NCBI GenBank assembly: GCA_038869515.1
Contig: JAWCQZ010000002.1
Span: forward strand, 186,001-250,000
Direction of reading: 5' to 3'
Origin: JAWCQZ01 sp038869515 [NCBI: Halobacteria archaeon]
GTDB lineage: Archaea; Halobacteriota; Syntropharchaeia; JACQPP01
Length of the DNA stretch: 64,000 nucleotides
Part shown: positions 15,743 through 25,643 of the stretch, piece after piece
Layout: each line of letters begins with the position of its first letter
Numbering within the stretch: the first letter of the stretch is position 1
Notes under the pieces: model-generated
Told to the model about the DNA's origin: nothing
Databases searched by the model: none
What the model saw: only the letters and a program-made list of their open reading frames with translations
Position numbers and translations under genes: made by a program

Positions 15743-17925
15743 ACGCGGGGGACCTCCTGGTCGCGGGTGCGGGGCTCTCGGGCGTCGCCCTCCTCTTTTC
15801 TCTCTCCGGGAAGGGGGGTCTCCCGGGCCGCCCTTCGCTCTACCTCGCGCTTTCGACCGCCCTCCTGGCTTCGGCCCTCCTCCTCCTCACCGCCGCCTTT
15901 CTCCGGGACGACTTCACCCTGCAATCCGTCTGGAGGTTCTCCAGCCTCGACCTCCCCGTCCACTACAAGGTGGCGGCCCTCTACACGAGCCAGGAGGGCT
16001 CCTACCTGCTCTGGGGTTTCCTGACCTTCCTCTGGGCCTGGATTTTCGCGCGGAAGGGCCGGGGGGACCCCCTCGCGCGCAGGAGCGTGGCGGTAGCGGT
16101 CGTGGTCGGCCTCGCCCTCGTCGCCGTCACCCTCCGCCTCTCCCCCTTCGCGCCCGCCGACCCCGGGACCCCGGCGGCGGACGGCCTCTCCCTCAACCCC
16201 CTCCTCCGGACCCCGTGGGTCAACATCCACCCCCCGATGATTTTCATCGCCTTCTCCTGCCTGACGGTCCTCTTCGCGGGCGCCCTCGCCGGCCTTGCGG
16301 GGAGTGGGGGAGACGACCGCGCCTGGGAGCGGCGGACCCGCACCTACGCCCGCCTCGCCTGGCTCCTCCTCGGCTTCGCCAACGCCCTCGGGGCGTTCTG
16401 GTCCTACGAGGTCCTCGGGTGGGGCGGCTTCTGGGCGTGGGACCCGGTCGAGACGAGCCTTCTTCTCCCGTGGCTCGTCCTGACCGCCCACCTCCACGCC
16501 GCCGCGCGCCTCCGCTCCCGGGGCGAGTTCCCGGTCGCCGCCCCCGCCCTCGGCGCCCTGGTGTTCGTCCTGGTCCTTTACGAGGCGTTCGTCACCCGCA
16601 GCGGCTTCTTCAACTCGGTCCACGCATTCGCTGCCTCGCCCTCCGGCCCCTACCTGCTGGCGATGGTTGCGGGAAGCGGAGCCGCGACTCTCTTCCTGGC
16701 GGTGAAGCGATGGCACTCGCGACCCGCGCCGGCAGCCGAGCCTCCACCGGCCGGTGCCTCGTTTTGGACCGGCGACGCGACCCTCTTCCTCGGAGTCATC
16801 CTCGGCTTCCTCGCGACCGCAGCCATCGCCGGGGGCTTTCTCACCCACCCCCCGCTCCTCCAGGCCGCCACCGGCCTCAAGGTCGCCTACACCCGGGAGA
16901 AATTCGACGCCTGGCTCGGGCCCCTCTTCCTGGGGGCGGTCCTCCTCATGGGGTTCTATCTGGACCGGCGCCGCAGCCTCCCCCTCCTCGGCGCTTTCGC
17001 CGCGGCGACTTTCGGGGCCTCTTTCCTCTCCGCCCCCGGCCTCACTCTCCTCCCCCCGGACAACCCCTTCTACCTCTCCCTCCCGCCCGTGGAGCGCTTC
17101 TTGGCCGACCGCTCCAAGGCGGCCCTGCTGCCGCCCCTGGCGTACCTGGCCCTGGGAGCCCTCCCCCGCCTGCGCTCCCTCGGCCTCGACCGTGCATCGG
17201 GCCGTCGCCTCGCGCTCGGCGCCCTCCACGCCGGCCTCCTGCTGGTCGTCATCGGCTACGCCGCGTCAAGCACCGCTTCCTTCTCCACGGGTGAACTGGC
17301 CGACCTCGCTCCCGGGGGCCCTCCCGGCCCCGGGAACTTGAGAGTCTCCGCGGTGGTCGGCGAGGCCGTGGGGGACCTCCTCTCCTCCGAAAGGGTACAA
17401 GACGTGGTTCTCACCGAGGTGGCCGCGGGCCGGGGGCGGGTGGTGGTCGGCAGCCCGGAGCCCCCGCCGGGTCCCCGGCTCAGGGCGGAGGGCCCTCTCG
17501 GCACGTTCTCGCCCTCCACCGGCCGGCCCCTCACCGTCATCTTCGCCCGGGAGGCACTTCCGGCCACCGGCACCGCCTCCCGCCTCGTGCAGCGGGCCGC
17601 GGTGGAGCTCGACGGCAGCCCCCTCGGAGTCGCGGAGTTCGAGGAGGACGCCCTCTGGGGGGCCACCACCCGGCCCCTCATCCGGCGCGGGCTGCTCTCC
17701 GACACCTACATCGTTTTCCAGGGCCTCCAACCCGACGGGCGCGCGCCCCTCACGGTGAAGGAGGTCCCGCTGTCGATTCTGGTGTGGATCGGCGTCGCGC
17801 TCCTGGTGGCCGGGGGGGCGGGCCTCCTCTGGGTTGCCAAGCCGAGGAAGTCTGAAACCATGGTGAGGGTCACGGCCCCAGCATCGCCCGGCCGCCGTCC
17901 ACCACCAGGGCCACCCGACCCGTGA
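15739..17925 (+). CDS. ccmF: Cytochrome c heme lyase subunit CcmF
   Basis: CcmF/NrfE is the integral membrane enzyme of system I cytochrome c maturation that joins heme to CXXCH motifs. The 728-residue protein has many membrane helices, the segment VHYKVAALYTSQEGSYLLWG, the heme-binding NPLLRTPWVNIHPPM and the signature WGGFWAWDPVET (WWD domain). A large extracytoplasmic region lies at about 510-680 before a last helix. Translationally coupled to the thioredoxin-like gene. Other Ccm genes (CcmA-E, CcmH) are not in the window. CcmF is uncommon in archaea and indicates multi-step respiration using c-type cytochromes. Confidence 0.93.
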   Translation: MNAGDLLVAGAGLSGVALLFSLSGKGGLPGRPSLYLALSTALLASALLLLTAAFLRDDFTLQSVWRFSSLDLPVHYKVAALYTSQEGSYLLWGFLTFLWAWIFARKGRGDPLARRSVAVAVVVGLALVAVTLRLSPFAPADPGTPAADGLSLNPLLRTPWVNIHPPMIFIAFSCLTVLFAGALAGLAGSGGDDRAWERRTRTYARLAWLLLGFANALGAFWSYEVLGWGGFWAWDPVETSLLLPWLVLTAHLHAAARLRSRGEFPVAAPALGALVFVLVLYEAFVTRSGFFNSVHAFAASPSGPYLLAMVAGSGAATLFLAVKRWHSRPAPAAEPPPAGASFWTGDATLFLGVILGFLATAAIAGGFLTHPPLLQAATGLKVAYTREKFDAWLGPLFLGAVLLMGFYLDRRRSLPLLGAFAAATFGASFLSAPGLTLLPPDNPFYLSLPPVERFLADRSKAALLPPLAYLALGALPRLRSLGLDRASGRRLALGALHAGLLLVVIGYAASSTASFSTGELADLAPGGPPGPGNLRVSAVVGEAVGDLLSSERVQDVVLTEVAAGRGRVVVGSPEPPPGPRLRAEGPLGTFSPSTGRPLTVIFAREALPATGTASRLVQRAAVELDGSPLGVAEFEEDALWGATTRPLIRRGLLSDTYIVFQGLQPDGRAPLTVKEVPLSILVWIGVALLVAGGAGLLWVAKPRKSETMVRVTAPASPGRRPPPGPPDP

Positions 17926-17931
17926 GGGGCC

Positions 17932-18168
17932 TCACGGCCGCTCCGCTCCCCGGCCGCGCCTCGGCCTCTCCATCTCGCGCCTTTCGGCCCGCGACTCCCG
18001 CCACTCCTTCCACCGGACCCGGAGGGTGCGGAAGGGCCTCCGGGAGAGCACCGCATGCTTGAGGTCAATCCACAGGAACCGGAGTTTCATGGGCAGGTCG
18101 GTCCGGAATTCGACCCGGTCCTCCTCCTCCTCGTAGGCGGGCGCATTTCGCCGCCGGAAGAGCCCCAT
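17932..18168 (-). CDS. Small basic protein, unknown
   Basis: A 78-residue ORF starting at 18168 in a TGATG overlap with the stop of the inositol-monophosphatase-family gene, so it is probably translated with it. It begins MGLFRRRNAPAYEEEEDRVE and has a hydrophobic short stretch (LRFLWIDLKHAV) followed by an Arg-rich tail. No family is recognised. It converges with ccmF, 6 bp apart. Confidence 0.5.
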   Translation of the reverse strand: MGLFRRRNAPAYEEEEDRVEFRTDLPMKLRFLWIDLKHAVLSRRPFRTLRVRWKEWRESRAERREMERPRRGRGAERP

Positions 18169-18980
18169 CACTCCGGTCCCGCTCTCCGGAAGACCTCCAC
18201 CATGGCGCGGTGGATGGGCCCGTTGCTCGCCACGATTCCGTCGAGAGAGCGGAAGATGTGGAACGGACGCCCCCGGAGGTCGGTGACCCGCCCCCCCGCC
18301 TCCTCCACCAGGAGGACGCCGGCGGCCACGTCCCACGGGTAGAGGGCGAGCTCCCAGAACCCGTCGAACACCCCGGCGGCCACGTAGGCCAGGTCCAGGG
18401 CGGCGGAGCCGAGCCTCCGGACCCCCTGGCTGGCCAGGAGGAACGCGTTGAACTCCCGGACGTTCCGGAGCCGGGGCGGGCGTCGGCCCAGGTCGTAGGG
18501 GAAACCGGTGGCCAGGAGGCTCCAGGGGAGGCGGCGGGTCGCCGTGACCCGGATTCTCCCGCCGTTGAGCCGGACCCCCTGCCCCCGGGAGGCCGAGAAG
18601 GCTTCGCGGAGGGCCGGGGCGTCGATGGCTCCGGCCACCGCCCGCCCGTCCCGGACCAGAGCCACCGAGTGGGCGAAGAGGGGGCAGCCGTGGACGTAGT
18701 TGAGGGTCCCGTCGAGGGGGTCCACGAGCCACAACTCCCCGCCCGGGTCCTGGAGCAGGGCGTCGGGGTCCTCCTCGGCCATGACCCGGGCCCGGGGAAA
18801 CGCCCTCCGGATGGACGCGATGACCGCCCGCTGGCACGCCCGGTCGACCGAAGTCACCAGGTTGCGCGGGTTGCCCTTGCTGGCGACCGAGAAGGCCTTC
18901 CGGTAGCGGGCCGCGGCGACCCGGCCGGCCGCCCGTGCGGCCGCCACCGCGACGCGCTCCTCGCGGCTTCCAGCGGCCAT
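18168..18980 (-). CDS. suhB: Inositol monophosphatase family phosphatase (IMPase/FBPase)
   Basis: A 270-residue Mg-dependent sugar phosphatase. Motifs are TSVDRACQRAVIASIRR, the metal site AEED (about residue 75), LVDPLDGTLNYVHG with both acidic metal ligands, and YPWDVAAGVLLVEEAGG near the C-terminus. Archaeal members often act on both inositol-1-phosphate and fructose-1,6-bisphosphate. The ATG at 18980 is chosen over an upstream TTG; a GGAGG sequence precedes it. It lies just after rps10 on the same strand and overlaps the small gene downstream. Confidence 0.9.
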   Translation of the reverse strand: MAAGSREERVAVAAARAAGRVAAARYRKAFSVASKGNPRNLVTSVDRACQRAVIASIRRAFPRARVMAEEDPDALLQDPGGELWLVDPLDGTLNYVHGCPLFAHSVALVRDGRAVAGAIDAPALREAFSASRGQGVRLNGGRIRVTATRRLPWSLLATGFPYDLGRRPPRLRNVREFNAFLLASQGVRRLGSAALDLAYVAAGVFDGFWELALYPWDVAAGVLLVEEAGGRVTDLRGRPFHIFRSLDGIVASNGPIHRAMVEVFRRAGPE

Positions 18981-19007
18981 GGTGAGCAGTCTGCCCGCCT
19001 CCAATAA

Positions 19008-19310
19008 CTACCGCACGGCAATCTCGATGTTGACCTCTTTCGGAATCTGGAGCCGTTTCACGTGCTGGAGGGCCCGCGCATCCGCCTCGATGATGAGGAG
19101 CCGCTTGTGCACCCGCATCTCCCAGTGGTCCCAGGTGGCCGACCCCTCGCCGTCGGGGCTCTTCCGGACCGGGACGCGCAGCCGCTTGGTCGGGAGGGGC
19201 ACCGGGCCCTTGCAGTCCACCCCTGTCCGGCCGGCGATGTCCTTCACCTGCTTGCACAGCCCGTCCAGGACGACCGGGTCGGTGCCCGAGAGGCGGATTC
19301 TGACTTCCAT
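19008..19310 (-). CDS. rps10: Small ribosomal subunit protein S10 (uS10)
   Basis: A 100-residue protein beginning [12 protein letters not shown] and containing [21 protein letters not shown] and [12 protein letters not shown], the standard S10 signature. S10 sits in the head of the 30S subunit. The start at 19310 is the family start; the longer frame upstream is not conserved. The gene follows tef1a, the usual archaeal order. A GCGAGCG-rich tract and a GTTTGATATC box lie just upstream. Confidence 0.96.
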   Translation of the reverse strand: MEVRIRLSGTDPVVLDGLCKQVKDIAGRTGVDCKGPVPLPTKRLRVPVRKSPDGEGSATWDHWEMRVHKRLLIIEADARALQHVKRLQIPKEVNIEIAVR

Positions 19311-19457
19311 CGCTCGCTCGCTCCGTTCGCTCGCGATATCAAACTTCCGCGCCCGGCTCCGCCCCGCACAGCTCTGGCGCAATGTTGCCGCGGAGGGCCA
19401 GCGGGGATGACGAATCGTCCCGGCGGAACGCGGAGAGTCTCCGAGGGGCCCGGGACT

Positions 19458-20738
19458 TCACGCCTTGGCCTTGACTTCGATGACCAGCCCGGCGGCCACG
19501 GTCTGGCCCATGTCCCGCATGGCGAACCGGCCCAGGGGAGGGAAGTCCTTGGCCTTCTCGACGACCACCGGCTTCGTGGGCTTGACCTGGATGATGGCGG
19601 CGTCGCCGTTCTTGATGGAGTCGGGCTTCTCGGCGAGGGTCCCGCCGGTCTTGGGGTCTATTTTCTTGACGATTTCGACGATTTCGCACGCCACCTGGGC
19701 GGTGTGGATGTGGAACACGGGCGTGTAGCCCTTGGAGATGACTGTGGGGTGGTTCAGGACGACGATCTGGGCGGTGAACTCCTCCGCCACGGTGGGCGGG
19801 CTGTTGGCGGGACCGGCCACGTACCCCCGCTTCAGTTTCTTGGCCACATCCTTGTCGATGCGCAGGTTGAACCCGATGTTGTCGTGAGGCAGGGCCTCGG
19901 GAATTTTCTCGTGGTGCATCTCCACGTCCCGGACCTCGGCCTCAATTTTGTCCGGGTTGATGAAAATCTTGTCCCCGGCTTTCAGTTTGCCCGTCTCGAC
20001 GCGGCCCACCGGGACGGTTCCGACACCCTCGATGGTGTAGACGTCCTGGATGGGCAGCCGGAGGGGCTTGTCCACGGGTTTCTCGGGCACTTTGAGGGAG
20101 TCCAGGGCCGCCAGGAGGGTGGGGCCCGCGTACCATTTGGTGTTGTCGCTCTTCTTGGCGATGTTGTCCCCCTTGTAGGCGGAGCCGGGGATGAAGACGA
20201 CCTCGGGAATCTTGAACCCGACCCGCTGCAGGTAGGTGGTGACCTCCGCCTTGACCTCGTCGAACCGCTTCTGGTCGTAGTTGGCGGTGTCCATCTTGTT
20301 GAGGAAGACGATGAGCTGGTTGATGCCGAGGGTCCGGGATAGGAAAATGTGCTCGCGGGTCTGGTCCTGGACACCTTCCCCCTGCTTGGCGGAGACCACC
20401 AGGATCGCGGCGTCCGCCTGGGAGGCGCCGGTGATCATGTTCTTGACGAAGTCCCGGTGGCCGGGGCAGTCGATGATGGTGTAGTAGTACTTCTCGGTGT
20501 CGAACCGGGTATGGCTCACGTCGATCGTGACGCCCCGCTCCCGCTCCTCCTTCAGGGTGTCCATGGTCCAGGCGAACTCGAACGTGTCCTTGCCGATGTC
20601 CCTGGCCTTCTTGCGGAACTCCTCGATGACGTGCTGGGGGATGACCCCGGTCTCCATGAGGAGCCGCCCGACGAGGGTCGATTTCCCGGCGTCGACGTGC
20701 CCGACGGTGGCGAGGTTCATGTGTGGCTTCGCGGCCAT
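19458..20738 (-). CDS. tef1a: Translation elongation factor 1-alpha (aEF-1A)
   Basis: The 426-residue GTPase delivers aminoacyl-tRNA to the ribosome. G1 is GHVDAGKST (residues 13-21), switch I contains [15 protein letters not shown]3 is DCPGHRDF and G4 is NKMD; domains II and III follow ([13 protein letters not shown] and the C-terminal [15 protein letters not shown]). Start ATG 20738 matches the family (MAAKPHMNL). A CCTTTAATAG box at about 20764-20775 lies 26-37 nt upstream. fusA is next upstream and rps10 downstream on the same strand. Confidence 0.98.
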   Translation of the reverse strand: MAAKPHMNLATVGHVDAGKSTLVGRLLMETGVIPQHVIEEFRKKARDIGKDTFEFAWTMDTLKEERERGVTIDVSHTRFDTEKYYYTIIDCPGHRDFVKNMITGASQADAAILVVSAKQGEGVQDQTREHIFLSRTLGINQLIVFLNKMDTANYDQKRFDEVKAEVTTYLQRVGFKIPEVVFIPGSAYKGDNIAKKSDNTKWYAGPTLLAALDSLKVPEKPVDKPLRLPIQDVYTIEGVGTVPVGRVETGKLKAGDKIFINPDKIEAEVRDVEMHHEKIPEALPHDNIGFNLRIDKDVAKKLKRGYVAGPANSPPTVAEEFTAQIVVLNHPTVISKGYTPVFHIHTAQVACEIVEIVKKIDPKTGGTLAEKPDSIKNGDAAIIQVKPTKPVVVEKAKDFPPLGRFAMRDMGQTVAAGLVIEVKAKA

Positions 20739-20839
20739 GGGTTCCCCCGACTCCGCGATGGAGGCTATTAAAGGTTTCCGGACCGCCTCGCCCTCCGCCT
20801 TCCCCGCGAGGCGGGCCGAGCCGTCCCGGAAGTCGCGCT

Positions 20840-23032
20840 CTACGCCGCGAAGTCCGAAGGCCTGGGGTCTTCCAACTTCAGGCCCTTCCGCTCCCGGATT
20901 TTCCGCAGGACCTCGGGCTGGAGCCCCTGGGGAACCTCTTCGAACCCGGCGTGCTCGGTGGACCAGAGGGCGCGCCCCTCGGTGGCGCCCCGGATGTCGC
21001 CTGCGAACCCGAAGAGCTCGGCGACGGGGGCCTTGGCCCGGACGATGGCCGAGTCCCCCTCCATGGCGACGTCGAGAATCTGCCCCCGGCGGGCCGAAAT
21101 CTCCTTGGTGACGTTCCCCAGGAGGTCCTGGGGCGACTGGATGAAGACGTTCTGCATGGGCTCCAGGAGGGTCGGGCTGGCCGTCATGATGGCGCCCCGC
21201 ACCGCGTTCCGGACCGCCGGGATGACTTGGGCTGGGCCGCGGTGAACCGCATCCTCGTGGAGCTTGATGTCCATGAGTTTCACCTTGACGCCGCTGCACC
21301 GCTCCTTGGCAAGTGGGCCGTTGTTCATGGCGTCGTGGAAGCCGTCCAAGAGGAGCTCCTCGACCTCGCGCATCTGGAGCACGCCCTTCGTCATGTTGAG
21401 GAATATGTTCCCCTCGTAGATCTCGACGATGTTTCGGGCCTCGTCTTTGTCCATTCCCGCCTCCATGAGCAACTTTCTGCGCTCGAGTTCCTGCTGGTCG
21501 GTCGTGACCGCCCCGTTGCGGATGAGTTCCACGACCTTCTCGGGGAGGGGCTCGGCGATGAAATAGAACCGGTTGTGCCGGTTCGGGGAGACCCCCTCGA
21601 AGGCCTCCGGGGAAACGCCCCTCACCGCCTCCCGGTAGACCACGATGGGGGGGCTCGTTTCGATGGGGACCCCCTTGTCGTGGGAAATCTTGTACTCGAT
21701 GATCTCGAGGTGGAGTTCGCCCATCCCGGCGATGAGATGCTCGCCGGTCTCTTCGTCAATCTGGACCCGGACCGTGGGGTCCTCCTTCTGGACGGCCCGC
21801 AGCGCCTCGATGAGTTTGGGCAGGTTCCGCGGGTCCTTGGCCTCCACGGCTTTGGTGACCACCGGCTCTGAGGTGTAGCGGATGGACTCGAAGGGCGGCA
21901 TCGGTTCCGGGGCCGAGACGGTGGAGCCGGCCACCGCCTCCCGCAGCCCGGTGACCGATGCGATGTTGCCCGACGGAATCTCCTCCACCTCCAGCCGGTC
22001 GGGGCCGATGTAGATGCCCACCTGCTGGATTTTCACCGGCTTCCCGTAGCCCGAGACGTAGACCTCCAGCCCCCGCTTCAGGGCGCCCGAGAACAGGCGG
22101 CCGGTGGCGATTTCCCCGGCATGCGGGTCCACCGTGATGTCGGTGACCATGAAGGCGAGGGGGCCCTTGGGGTCGCAGGCCGCCATGCTCTTGGCCACGG
22201 CCGACTCGGCGTCCCCCTTCCAGATGACCGGGATGCGCTCCTTCTGGGCCTGGAGCGGGTTCGGCAGGTGGTTGACCACCATGTCGAGGATCACCGTGTG
22301 GAGGGGGGACTTTTGGGCCAGCTCCTTTATCGCCCCCTTCTGGAGATGCTCCGAGAGCTCGTTGAATCCGATGCCGGTCTTCTTCATCATCGGAACCGAG
22401 ATGGCGAACTTGTGGAGGGCGGAGCCGAAGGCGACGGTCCCCTCCTCGGGCCGCATCCTCCATCCCGCCTCGTATTTGGCCGGATTGATGGAGCGGATGA
22501 TGCTGTTCACCTTGTCGATGACTGTGCCCAGCCGGACCTTCATGGCTTCCCGGTCCAGTTTGAGCTCCTTGATGAGGCGGTCAATCTTGTTGATGAACAG
22601 GACGGGCCTCACGTTCTCGCGGAGGGCCTGCCGCAGGACGGTCTCGGTCTGGGGCATGGGCCCCTCGACGGCGTCCACGAGGACAATCGCCCCGTCCACC
22701 GCCCGCATGGCCCGGGTCACATCGCCCCCGAAGTCCACGTGGCCGGGCGTGTCGATGAGGTTGATGAGGTACTCCTGGCCGTCGTGCTGGTGAACCATGG
22801 AGACGTTGGCCGCGTTGATGGTGATGCCCCGCTGCTGCTCCAGTTCGTAGTAGTCGGTGTAGAGCTGCTGGCCCGCGAGCTCCTCGGACATCAGGCCCGC
22901 GCCGGCCACCAGGGTGTCGGAGAAGGTGGTCTTCCCGTGGTCGATGTGGGCGATGATGCCCATGTTCCGGATGCGCTCCGGCCGGCTCATGGCCTCTTGG
23001 GCCGCCTCGGCGATTCTCTTCTTCAGGGTCAT
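20840..23032 (-). CDS. fusA: Translation elongation factor 2 (aEF-2)
   Basis: The 730-residue translocation GTPase has G1 [14 protein letters not shown] near residue 30, switch [12 protein letters not shown]3 [12 protein letters not shown] and G4 NKIDR. The domain IV tip carries [12 protein letters not shown], where archaeal EF-2 bears the diphthamide His. The start [12 protein letters not shown] is supported by a TATTTATATAT box at 23055-23065. It forms a translation-factor cluster with tef1a and rps10. Confidence 0.98.
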   Translation of the reverse strand: MTLKKRIAEAAQEAMSRPERIRNMGIIAHIDHGKTTFSDTLVAGAGLMSEELAGQQLYTDYYELEQQRGITINAANVSMVHQHDGQEYLINLIDTPGHVDFGGDVTRAMRAVDGAIVLVDAVEGPMPQTETVLRQALRENVRPVLFINKIDRLIKELKLDREAMKVRLGTVIDKVNSIIRSINPAKYEAGWRMRPEEGTVAFGSALHKFAISVPMMKKTGIGFNELSEHLQKGAIKELAQKSPLHTVILDMVVNHLPNPLQAQKERIPVIWKGDAESAVAKSMAACDPKGPLAFMVTDITVDPHAGEIATGRLFSGALKRGLEVYVSGYGKPVKIQQVGIYIGPDRLEVEEIPSGNIASVTGLREAVAGSTVSAPEPMPPFESIRYTSEPVVTKAVEAKDPRNLPKLIEALRAVQKEDPTVRVQIDEETGEHLIAGMGELHLEIIEYKISHDKGVPIETSPPIVVYREAVRGVSPEAFEGVSPNRHNRFYFIAEPLPEKVVELIRNGAVTTDQQELERRKLLMEAGMDKDEARNIVEIYEGNIFLNMTKGVLQMREVEELLLDGFHDAMNNGPLAKERCSGVKVKLMDIKLHEDAVHRGPAQVIPAVRNAVRGAIMTASPTLLEPMQNVFIQSPQDLLGNVTKEISARRGQILDVAMEGDSAIVRAKAPVAELFGFAGDIRGATEGRALWSTEHAGFEEVPQGLQPEVLRKIRERKGLKLEDPRPSDFAA

Positions 23033-23054
23033 CCGCCCGAAGTGGCGGCCTTCC

Positions 23055-23065
23055 TATTTATATAT
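23055..23065 (-). promoter_or_regulatory. TATA box of fusA
   Basis: TATTTATATAT lies 23-33 nt before the aEF-2 start codon, the strongest AT-rich promoter-like match on this strand nearby. Confidence 0.6.
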
Positions 23066-23119
23066 CCACCCTTGTTGCGGCTTCCGACGAAACGCGAGTG
23101 TTCCGGAGAAGACCGGGAC

Positions 23120-24352
23120 TTATATTCTCCGCATGCGGCGCTCCAGCCGCCAGCGGTCGATGGTCTCCCTGTTCTTCCGGATCCAGCGGAGGGCGAGGAA
23201 GGTCGCCGCGATTGCCCCTGCCGCGCCCACGATGGGGCCCACGGGGATGGAGAGCGGCGGGCCAGCGGGCCTCACCGGGGGAGGCGGGGAGTTCTCGGAA
23301 GCGGTCGGCGCGGGGGACCCCGGGGAGGCCGCCGGGGCGGGCGTCGGGCTCGGGACCTTCGGGCAGAGTTCCGGGTCGTTGGCGGTCGTCCCGTCGGGGC
23401 AGACGTAGACCACGCGCCCGGTGGGGGAGGGGGAAGGGGTCGGGAGTCCCTGGGCGGGGGCGGGGAGGCTCTCCCAGACGGTCAGGTTCGAAGAGACGGC
23501 GAATGCCAAAACGGCCCCATCGGGGGATAGGGCTGCGGCCGTGACGGGGCCGGACTGCTCAGGGGAAGGTGAGATCCACTGCTTCAGGACACTCCCGCCG
23601 TCGCTGATTTGATACAAGTCCCAGCCCGAAGCCAGGAGGAACCAACCCGCCGGTGCCATGGAGAGGGCGGCCGGCAGGTCCCCGGTGTAGACTTTCCAGG
23701 AGGCCGCAGAGCGGGCCGCGGACTGGAGGTCCCCCCCCTTCACCCCGTAGGCGATCCGGTCCCGGCCTCCCGCCGCCGTGAGGGCTTCGTCGTTGGGATT
23801 GCGGACCAGGATCTCGTTGCCCTGCAGGTCCAAGAGGTAGACGCAGGTCCCCGCGGCCGCGGCGATTTGGGTCCCATCTGGCGAAAAGGAGAGGCCGCGG
23901 ACTCCCGAGCAGAGGGGCTTAGACCAGACGACGTTTCCTACGAAATCAAGCATGACGAGACGTCCGCCAGAGGAACCGGCGACAATCCGGTCCCTGGAGA
24001 CGTCTACGGAAACGAATTCGACTCCGCTCTCGCCATACCTCCCTCCCAGCAAGTTCCCGGCTCGGTCGTACGCATGGATTTTGCCTTCGGCCGCGACCAC
24101 AATCCTCTCCGCCCCCGGAGACAGCGCCACTCGGGAGATGCTACCCAGATTTTTCCCCCACAACAGGTTTCCCTGCCGGTCGTAGAAATAGAGGCCGAAA
24201 GGCCTCCCCTCGACCACGAACTCCCCTCCCTCGGAGACGTCGACGGAGATCGAGGTCGCGTTGGTCTTCACCCACCACCGCGTCGTCTGGGCCTCGGCCA
24301 GGGAGGCCGCCGTCAACAACACGGCCAGAACCAGAACCACGCGCGCCTTCAT
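23120..24352 (-). CDS. Secreted beta-propeller protein with C-terminal membrane anchor
   Basis: A 410-residue protein with signal peptide (VVLVLAVLLTAASLAEAQ), a WD40/PQQ-like propeller made of repeated blades such as LYFYDRQGNLLWGKNLGSIS and LSFSPDGTQIAAAAG, then a Pro/Thr/Ser-rich stalk containing VYVCPDGTTANDPELCP, a two-Cys motif common in archaeal surface proteins, and a final membrane helix with a basic cytoplasmic end (RWRLERRMRRI). It is probably displayed outside the cell; its ligand is unknown. Start ATG 24352 is chosen at the signal peptide. Confidence 0.75.
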   Translation of the reverse strand: MKARVVLVLAVLLTAASLAEAQTTRWWVKTNATSISVDVSEGGEFVVEGRPFGLYFYDRQGNLLWGKNLGSISRVALSPGAERIVVAAEGKIHAYDRAGNLLGGRYGESGVEFVSVDVSRDRIVAGSSGGRLVMLDFVGNVVWSKPLCSGVRGLSFSPDGTQIAAAAGTCVYLLDLQGNEILVRNPNDEALTAAGGRDRIAYGVKGGDLQSAARSAASWKVYTGDLPAALSMAPAGWFLLASGWDLYQISDGGSVLKQWISPSPEQSGPVTAAALSPDGAVLAFAVSSNLTVWESLPAPAQGLPTPSPSPTGRVVYVCPDGTTANDPELCPKVPSPTPAPAASPGSPAPTASENSPPPPVRPAGPPLSIPVGPIVGAAGAIAATFLALRWIRKNRETIDRWRLERRMRRI

Positions 24353-24467
24353 CGTCCTTCCTCGCCGAGGTCCACATAACAACTTTCCGGGGGCGCTCGG
24401 TGATGATTTCCAGGGGCCCGGTGCCCGGGGGGGAGACGGCTTTATTCCAGCCCCCCCAGGAGGTTCC

Positions 24468-24842
24468 ATGAAGCGCTCCCAGCCTTCCCTCCGCACGAGG
24501 CGGCGTTACATGGTGGCCGAGGTGAAGTCCCCGTCTCCCCTGTCGGAAGAACTCCTGGGCGGGGCCCTGCGGCGGGAGATCCGGGACCTTTTCGGGGACT
24601 CCGGGGCCGCCGCCGTGGATGCGGGGGTGGAGGCGTGGGTCCCCCTCCCCGGATCCGGGGCCTCCCGTGTCCTGCTCCGCGTGGTCCGGGAGAGGGTGGA
24701 CGAGGCCCGGGCCGCCCTGGCGGCCCTCCGGGAGGTGGAGGGGCGACCGGTGGCGGTGAGGGTCATCGGGGTCTCCGGGACCCTTCGCGGAGCCCGCCGG
24801 TGGAGCCGGAGACCTCCGAAGGGGTTAAAAGGGGCCCCGTGA
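24468..24842 (+). CDS. rnp2: Ribonuclease P protein component 2 (Pop5/Rpp14 family)
   Basis: A 124-residue RNase P subunit needed for tRNA 5' maturation. RRRYMVAEVKSPSPLSEELL at the N-terminus, a central DAGVEAWVPLPGSGASRVLL strand pair and GRPVAVRVIGVSGTLRGARR at the C-terminus match the Pop5 fold along its length. It precedes psmA and SBDS as in the archaeal exosome/proteasome superoperon. TTTATT near 24440 gives a likely promoter, and AGGAGG precedes the ATG. Confidence 0.88.
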   Translation: MKRSQPSLRTRRRYMVAEVKSPSPLSEELLGGALRREIRDLFGDSGAAAVDAGVEAWVPLPGSGASRVLLRVVRERVDEARAALAALREVEGRPVAVRVIGVSGTLRGARRWSRRPPKGLKGAP

Positions 24843-24858
24843 ATTAGGCGGACCCAAT

Positions 24859-25593
24859 ATGCACATGGTCCCCCAGTTGGCCTACGACCGGGCCATCACG
24901 GTCTTCAGCCCCGACGGGCGCCTCTTCCAGGTCGAATACGCCCGCGAGGCGGTCAAGCGGGGCACTCCGTCGGTCGGCATCAAGTGCAGGGAGGGCGTGG
25001 CGCTCATGGTGGACAAGCGCGTCTCCAGCAAGCTCCTGGAGCCCCAGAGCGTCGAGAAGCTCTTCCAGGTGGACGAGCACATCGGCGTCGCGACCTCCGG
25101 CCTCGTGGCCGACGCCCGCATCCTGGTGGACCGGGCGCGCCTCGAGTCCCAGGTGAACCGCTACACCTACGACGAGCCGGTCGAGGTCGAACAATTGGCG
25201 AAGCGGGTGTGCGACTTCAAGCAGACCTACACACAGTTCGGGGGCGTCCGGCCTTTCGGGACGAGCCTCCTCATCGGCGGCGTGGACAACGGCCGAGCGC
25301 GGCTCTTCGAGACCGACCCGAGCGGCGCCCTCCTGGAGTACAAGGCGACCGGCATCGGCGCGGGGCGAAACGCCGTCATGGAGATTTTCGAAAAGAAATA
25401 CTCCGAGACTCTCGCCATGGACGAGACCATCCTCCTGGGCATCGAGGCCCTCTACAAGGCCACCGAGGGCCAGCTCGACCCTTCCGCGGTGGAAATCGGG
25501 GTCATTGACAGCAAGTCGAAGAAATTCCGGCGCCTGCCCCAGGACGAGAGCAAGAAGTTCGTCCAGAAGGTCCTCGAGAAGCCGCCCAAGTGA
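24859..25593 (+). CDS. psmA: Proteasome subunit alpha
   Basis: A 244-residue alpha subunit. The N-terminal gate region (AYDRAITVFSPDGRLFQVEY) is the family signature, followed by AREAVKRGTPSVGIK and HIGVATSGLVADARILVDRA. Alpha rings gate the 20S proteasome and dock the PAN/Cdc48 ATPases. A GGGTTAAAAG box in the end of rnp2 may give it its own promoter. SBDS follows after 50 bp. Confidence 0.97.
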   Translation: MHMVPQLAYDRAITVFSPDGRLFQVEYAREAVKRGTPSVGIKCREGVALMVDKRVSSKLLEPQSVEKLFQVDEHIGVATSGLVADARILVDRARLESQVNRYTYDEPVEVEQLAKRVCDFKQTYTQFGGVRPFGTSLLIGGVDNGRARLFETDPSGALLEYKATGIGAGRNAVMEIFEKKYSETLAMDETILLGIEALYKATEGQLDPSAVEIGVIDSKSKKFRRLPQDESKKFVQKVLEKPPK

Positions 25594-25643
25594 GCCCCGG
25601 GCCGCTCCGTCAGATTCATAGCGAATTTGCCCCCCGTTAAGTC

